A DNA stretch of 64,000 bases from an uncultured Chitinophagaceae bacterium. Lineage in GTDB: Bacteria; Bacteroidota; Bacteroidia; Chitinophagales; Chitinophagaceae. The stretch spans positions 124,001-188,000 of the forward strand of contig CALGAP010000011.1 of the NCBI GenBank assembly GCA_937958995.1, written 5' to 3'. The translations under genes and the position numbers were made by a program. The notes under the pieces were generated by a model, which searched no databases, was not told where the DNA came from, and worked only from the letters and a program-made list of their open reading frames with translations. Positions 59,400-64,000 of this stretch are shown here, piece by piece. Numbering within the stretch: position 1 is the first letter of the stretch; every line of letters begins with the position of its first letter.

Positions 59400-62300
59400 A
59401 TGAGTTTTAAGAGAATTTTTTCAACATTACTTGCAACCCTTTTCTTTTTAGTAATGAATGCACAGCAACCATCAGGAAGTTATGATGCAGCCTGGAAAAA
59501 AATAGACAGCCTGCTAAATAAAACACGTCTTCCTAATTCAGCACTAACCGAAGTGGAAAAGATCTATGCAAAAGCAAAGGCAGAGAAGAATAATGCGCAG
59601 TTGATAAAGGCATTGATCTATAAATCGAACATTTATGAACTGAAAGAAGAAGATGCACTGTTGAAGAATATCAGCTTGATGGAAAAAGAAATAGGCAGCG
59701 TCACCGATCCCACGCGGGCAGTGGTTCAAAGCATCACCGCAACCATGTACTGGAAGTACTTCCAGGAAAACAGGTGGAAGTTGTATAGCCGGACAGAGAC
59801 CGTTGGTTTTAAAAAAGATGATATAGCCACCTGGAGCGTGGGCGATTTTCACAAAAAGACAACTGAGTTGTTTCTCGCGTCTCTTGCCAAAGAAAAATTA
59901 TTGCAACAGACGAAGCTGGAACCTTTTGATCCCATTATTGAAAAAGGAAATGCCCGCAGGTTGCGACCTACGCTGTATGATTTGCTGGCGCATCGCGCGC
60001 TTAACTATTTTGAAAGCGGTGAGTCAACTATTACCAATCCTTCTGTCAATTTTAAAATTGATAATCCCGCTGCATTTGCAGATGCGGCCACCTTTGCGGC
60101 GACCAGTTTTGCCACCTCCGACACCCTTTCGCCCCTTTATGTCGCCTTTCAGCTGTATCAGCGCCTCATAAAATTTCATCTCACCGATGCTAACCCCGAA
60201 GCGCTGATTGACGTGGATATTTTGCGTCTGAAGTTTGTGCGTAGCAATACCATCCTGGAAAACGCAGGTGAATTGTATGAAAACGCACTAAAGCAGATAA
60301 CCCTTAAATATGCCGATCAGCCGATTGCTACCAATGCGTGGTACGAACTGGCAATGTATTATTTCCAGGAGGGCTCAAACTATAGTCCCCTTCAAAACCC
60401 GGTGAACCGTTATGAACTGCTGAAGGCAAAGGAAATCTGCGAACGCGTGGTGGCGCAACAACCCGGGCAAAAAGACACTACCGCCGGATGGGCAGGCTGC
60501 TATAACCTGCTGAAGGAAATTCTAAAGCCCGAGCTGAGCATGGAAACCGAGAAGGTAAACCTGCCGGGACTCCCCTTCCGCACGCTGATCAACTGGCGCA
60601 ATTTTACACAACTGCATTTTCGTTTGGTGAAGATCGACAGAAAGATGGTGGACGAACTAAACTCCGAAGGGCAATACAGCGATGCCTACTGGAAGAAAAT
60701 TTTGTCGCTGCCTGCATACAAAACTTTCACGCGTGAACTGCCCGACACCCGCGATCACCAATTACACAGTGCGGAGATAGCAATAGACTCATTGTCTATA
60801 GGTCAATATGCATTGATAGCAAGCGTAGACAAAAATTTCGGCCTGGAAAATAACCCGTTGAACGTTCAGTTTTTTCACATCTCCAATATTGCCTGGATAG
60901 AAAAAGATCGGGATTTTTATGTCTTGAACCGCACGACCGGCCAGCCGCTGGTGCGCGCCAGCGTGCAGGTATGGTACCAATACTACGATGCCAGTACGCG
61001 GAAGTATGCGTTGCGTATGGGCGAAAACATCATGACCGACCAGGCTGGTCATTTCTCCATATCTGCCCCCAGGACTGAAAACGGAAGAAATCAATACCTG
61101 CTCGAGGTGCGGGCCAATAATGATTTTTTGTTTCTGAACGACTTGCTGTACAACTACCCTGAGTCAAGAACAACGCAAAAAAAGGATCGTTATACCTTTC
61201 TGTTTACCGATCGCTCTTTGTACCGTCCGGGACAGATGGTGTATGTAAAAGGCATTATGATCAACCGTACGCCAGACAGGAGCAAGAGCACCATTGCGCC
61301 CAATGTGAGCACTAAACTTCACCTGCGCGATGCCAACGGACAGGTGGTGAGTACGGTATCGGTTACCAGTAATGAGTTTGGCTCTTATTCCGCCACTTTC
61401 AACCTGCCGCGGGGCGTGCTGAATGGACAATTCGCGATTTATGAGGAAGGCAACAAAGGCAGCACCACCATTAAGGTGGAAGAATATAAGCGCCCCCGTT
61501 TCTTAACGGAAATTGCGCAGCCCGCTGGCACTTACCGCCTGAACGATACCATAAAAGTGACCGGCACCGCCAAAGCATATGCTGGCAACAGTATTGATGG
61601 CGCCAAGGTAAAATACCGGGTCACCCGCCAGGTGATCTTTCCTATGTGGCACATGTCGGGTTATAGCAGCATGATATGGCCACCCCGCGGAATAAGCGAT
61701 GTAGAGATTGCGCATGGTGAAACGACTACCGATGCTGCAGGCAATTTTACCATTTCATTCCCGGCAATTCCTGATAAAACCGTTGATAAAAAAGATCAGC
61801 CCACATTCTATTTCCAGGTCCATGCCGATGTTACCGACAATGCCGGCGAGACAAGAAGCGCCAGTACTTCGGTATCGGTTGCTTACCAGGCATTGAAGTT
61901 AAATATGGAATTACCAGAATCCCTTCATAAAGACAGCCTGAAGTCTGTCAGTCTTTCCAGCACCAACTTTGCGGGTGCGTTTGAAAAAGCAACCGTAAAC
62001 CTCACCATTCATAAACTGCTTCCACCCAATCGCGTGCTGCGCGAAAGGCTTTGGAAACAGCCCGACACATTCACAATGAGCAGGGATGAATACTACAGAC
62101 TGTTCCCCAACGATATTTATTTCGACGAAGACGATCCGGCAACATGGCCGCGTGGTGAGAAAGTAGTTGATATTACAGATACTACTTCATCTGACTCAAA
62201 ATTCAATATCCGCAACCCAAAACTTGCCACAGGCTGGTATGTGGTAGAAGCTATCACAAAAGACAAGTATGGTGAAGAGGTGAAAGCCATCCGCTATCTG

Positions 62301-64000
62301 CAGTTGTTTGATGAAAAAATTGCTGGTCCTTTGGTAAACGCCACTATTGATCCTAAACAAACCATCGTGGATGCGGGTGAAAAAGCGGCTTATACCGTGC
62401 GCACCAATGCAGACAGCGCTTATGTTATTCATATTGTTGAGAGAAAAAATAATAAGGAAGAACGCAACCTGATATTGCTCAACAATTCACGCAGCTTTGA
62501 AATACCTGTCACAGAAGATGACCGTGGCGGCATGGACGTTTCGATTGTGTTTGTTAAAAACAATCGCTTGTATATTCAAAGTCAATATTTCGCAATACCG
62601 TATTCAAACAAAGAGCTGAAAATTTCTTATGCTACCTACCGCGACAAAACTTTGCCCGGCAGCCAGGAAAAATGGTCCGTCACTGTGAGCGGTTACAAAG
62701 GCGCCAAGGTAGCCGCTGAAATGCTGACTGCCATGTACGATGCTTCATTAGACCAATATTATGAGCATGAATGGTCTACCCCTTCGTTGTGGGACTATTT
62801 TTACAAAAGGTCTTCGTGGGACGGCGGGTATAATTTTAATAGCGTCATGTCTTTAATTAAGTATACAGCCCGTCCTGCAATTGATTTTAGCCTGGAATAC
62901 GATAAGCTGATTATTGACGGGGATTATCTATACCTGCTCAATCCCCGGAATTACAGGAGGAACTTCCTGGCGGTTGCCAGTCACACCGAAATCACCTTCA
63001 ATAGAGTTGCTGACCATGATGGCGCTGTCGATGTGGCGGCCAAAAAGCAATTGGAAGCCATGCCAGGTGTGGCCATGGATGCATCGCTGTCGGAAAAGGT
63101 GCCACCACCATCCGCCCCCGACTCTGTTGCTGCACCCCCTGGTGAAGTACCTGTGCAAATACGCAAAAACTTTAACGAAACCGCTTTCTTCTTCCCCGAC
63201 CTGAAAACCGATGCCGACGGCAATATCACTTTCTCCTTCACCATGCCCGAAGCCGTGACAGAATGGAAATGGATGAGCATGGCGCATACCAAAGACCTGT
63301 CATTTGGCTATGCAGAGAAAAAGATTGTAACACAAAAAGAATTGATGGTACAAGCCAATGCGCCGCGCTTCCTGCGCGAAGGCGACCGCATGGACTTCAG
63401 TGCGAAAATTGTCAACATCACCGACAGGGAGCTGACAGGACAAGTGGAATTATTACTGATCGATCCCGCAACCGGCACTTCGGTGGATGGATGGTTCCAG
63501 AATATTTTCCCCAACCAGTTCTTTACCGTGCCCGCTAACCAGAGCGTGCCGGTGAGTTTCACCATCGAAATTCCGTATAAGTACAATCATCCTGTAACCT
63601 ATAAGATCGTGGCGCGTGCAGGCGATATCAGCGACGGCGAAGAAGCGATACTGCCCGTAATCAGCAATCGCATGCTGGTGACCGAAAGCATGCCACTGCC
63701 TTTGCGTGGAAAAAGCACGCAATCGTTCAAACTCGATAAATTGCTGAAGAGCGGGGAAAGCGAGACACTCGCTCACCAGGGCATCACCGTAGAATATACC
63801 AGCAATCCCGCCTGGTATGCGGTGCAGGCGCTGCCCTACCTGATGGAATATCCTTACGAGTGCGCCGAGCAGATTTTCAACCGCTACTATGCCAACGCGC
63901 TGGCCACCACCATCGCTAACTCATCGCCGCGCATCAGGGAAATTTTCGAGCGCTGGAAAACGGTGGATACCGCTGCACTGCTGAGCAATCTCGAGAAAAA
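59400..64000 (+). CDS. Alpha-2-macroglobulin family protein, C-terminus beyond window
   Basis: 1533 complete codons are present with no stop; bacterial relatives run to about 1900. Signal peptide (IFSTLLATLFFLVMNAQ) and a long helical N-terminal region. MG domains follow, including the MG2-like FLFTDRSLYRPGQMVYVKG (residues about 600-618) and FYFQVHADVTDNAGETRS. The bait-region/alpha-2-macroglobulin core comes later (ITFSFTMPEAVTEWKWMSMA, QANAPRFLREGDRMDFSAKI). The thioester motif CAEQ is at residues 1488-1491 (63861-63872) inside YPYECAEQIFNRYY. It is likely a periplasmic protease trap. A penicillin-binding protein 1C gene often follows; that lies outside the window. Confidence 0.9.
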   Translation, partial: MSFKRIFSTLLATLFFLVMNAQQPSGSYDAAWKKIDSLLNKTRLPNSALTEVEKIYAKAKAEKNNAQLIKALIYKSNIYELKEEDALLKNISLMEKEIGSVTDPTRAVVQSITATMYWKYFQENRWKLYSRTETVGFKKDDIATWSVGDFHKKTTELFLASLAKEKLLQQTKLEPFDPIIEKGNARRLRPTLYDLLAHRALNYFESGESTITNPSVNFKIDNPAAFADAATFAATSFATSDTLSPLYVAFQLYQRLIKFHLTDANPEALIDVDILRLKFVRSNTILENAGELYENALKQITLKYADQPIATNAWYELAMYYFQEGSNYSPLQNPVNRYELLKAKEICERVVAQQPGQKDTTAGWAGCYNLLKEILKPELSMETEKVNLPGLPFRTLINWRNFTQLHFRLVKIDRKMVDELNSEGQYSDAYWKKILSLPAYKTFTRELPDTRDHQLHSAEIAIDSLSIGQYALIASVDKNFGLENNPLNVQFFHISNIAWIEKDRDFYVLNRTTGQPLVRASVQVWYQYYDASTRKYALRMGENIMTDQAGHFSISAPRTENGRNQYLLEVRANNDFLFLNDLLYNYPESRTTQKKDRYTFLFTDRSLYRPGQMVYVKGIMINRTPDRSKSTIAPNVSTKLHLRDANGQVVSTVSVTSNEFGSYSATFNLPRGVLNGQFAIYEEGNKGSTTIKVEEYKRPRFLTEIAQPAGTYRLNDTIKVTGTAKAYAGNSIDGAKVKYRVTRQVIFPMWHMSGYSSMIWPPRGISDVEIAHGETTTDAAGNFTISFPAIPDKTVDKKDQPTFYFQVHADVTDNAGETRSASTSVSVAYQALKLNMELPESLHKDSLKSVSLSSTNFAGAFEKATVNLTIHKLLPPNRVLRERLWKQPDTFTMSRDEYYRLFPNDIYFDEDDPATWPRGEKVVDITDTTSSDSKFNIRNPKLATGWYVVEAITKDKYGEEVKAIRYLQLFDEKIAGPLVNATIDPKQTIVDAGEKAAYTVRTNADSAYVIHIVERKNNKEERNLILLNNSRSFEIPVTEDDRGGMDVSIVFVKNNRLYIQSQYFAIPYSNKELKISYATYRDKTLPGSQEKWSVTVSGYKGAKVAAEMLTAMYDASLDQYYEHEWSTPSLWDYFYKRSSWDGGYNFNSVMSLIKYTARPAIDFSLEYDKLIIDGDYLYLLNPRNYRRNFLAVASHTEITFNRVADHDGAVDVAAKKQLEAMPGVAMDASLSEKVPPPSAPDSVAAPPGEVPVQIRKNFNETAFFFPDLKTDADGNITFSFTMPEAVTEWKWMSMAHTKDLSFGYAEKKIVTQKELMVQANAPRFLREGDRMDFSAKIVNITDRELTGQVELLLIDPATGTSVDGWFQNIFPNQFFTVPANQSVPVSFTIEIPYKYNHPVTYKIVARAGDISDGEEAILPVISNRMLVTESMPLPLRGKSTQSFKLDKLLKSGESETLAHQGITVEYTSNPAWYAVQALPYLMEYPYECAEQIFNRYYANALATTIANSSPRIREIFERWKTVDTAALLSNLEK

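Overview
The window looks like chromosomal DNA from a Bacteroidota member, most likely Chitinophagaceae or a close relative. Four things point there. Promoters fit the Bacteroidota pattern (TAnnTTTG or TAnnTTCG at -7, sometimes TTTG 18-20 nt upstream). Starts mostly lack Shine-Dalgarno sequences. One protein carries a type IX secretion C-terminal sorting domain. Family-level markers include a DAHP synthase/chorismate mutase fusion, DUF6249, DUF4476 and a large tandem amidohydrolase. I saw no rRNA, tRNA, CRISPR array, transposase or phage gene. Some 50 genes cover most of the window; the only long gene-free stretch is about 20.24-21.79 kb.

1-8 kb (minus strand): an aromatic amino acid cluster. 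pheA, an aminotransferase and tyrA overlap end to end. A DEAD-box helicase with its own promoter follows, then DAHP synthase/chorismate mutase, aroB and aroA (cut by the window edge). Upstream of pheA is a complete-looking attenuator: a Bacteroidota promoter, a 29-codon leader peptide with five Tyr and five Phe codons, an antiterminator arm and an intrinsic terminator ending 5 nt before the pheA start codon.

8-20 kb: a hypothetical protein, a type IX-secreted protein, a MurNAc-6-P etherase/sugar kinase pair, an S41 protease, DUF6249, an ECF sigma factor with a membrane partner, Tex, an alpha/beta hydrolase and cystathionine beta-synthase. Next comes a 1.5-kb non-coding locus. It holds two diverged copies of a GGA-rich sequence on the plus strand, a possible 130-nt RNA, and a GGA-rich block on the minus strand.

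21.8-28.6 kb: an accessory region with a divergent kinase-fold protein, DUF1801, a GlxA-type regulator that appears to have lost about 65 residues, SRPBCC, HxlR, an NAD(P)H oxidoreductase and a double retropepsin. It ends in two open but chimeric ORFs that look like the remains of four genes joined by deletions.

28.7-47 kb: central metabolism and housekeeping. It includes class II and class I fructose-bisphosphate aldolases side by side, 2-oxoglutarate dehydrogenase E1/E2, ribosomal protein S20, an M14 carboxypeptidase, a MORN-like repeat protein, an MFS transporter, two amidohydrolases (one probably inactive), deoC, a SPOR protein and an M20 amidohydrolase.

47-64 kb: a GntR (YtrA-type) operon with two ABC-2 transporters and a clear promoter-operator, malic enzyme/phosphotransacetylase, an MlaE/MlaF lipid transporter pair, sucD, two small secreted proteins, and a large alpha-2-macroglobulin running off the right edge with its thioester motif intact. 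Family assignments come from recognising motifs by eye; no database search was possible.
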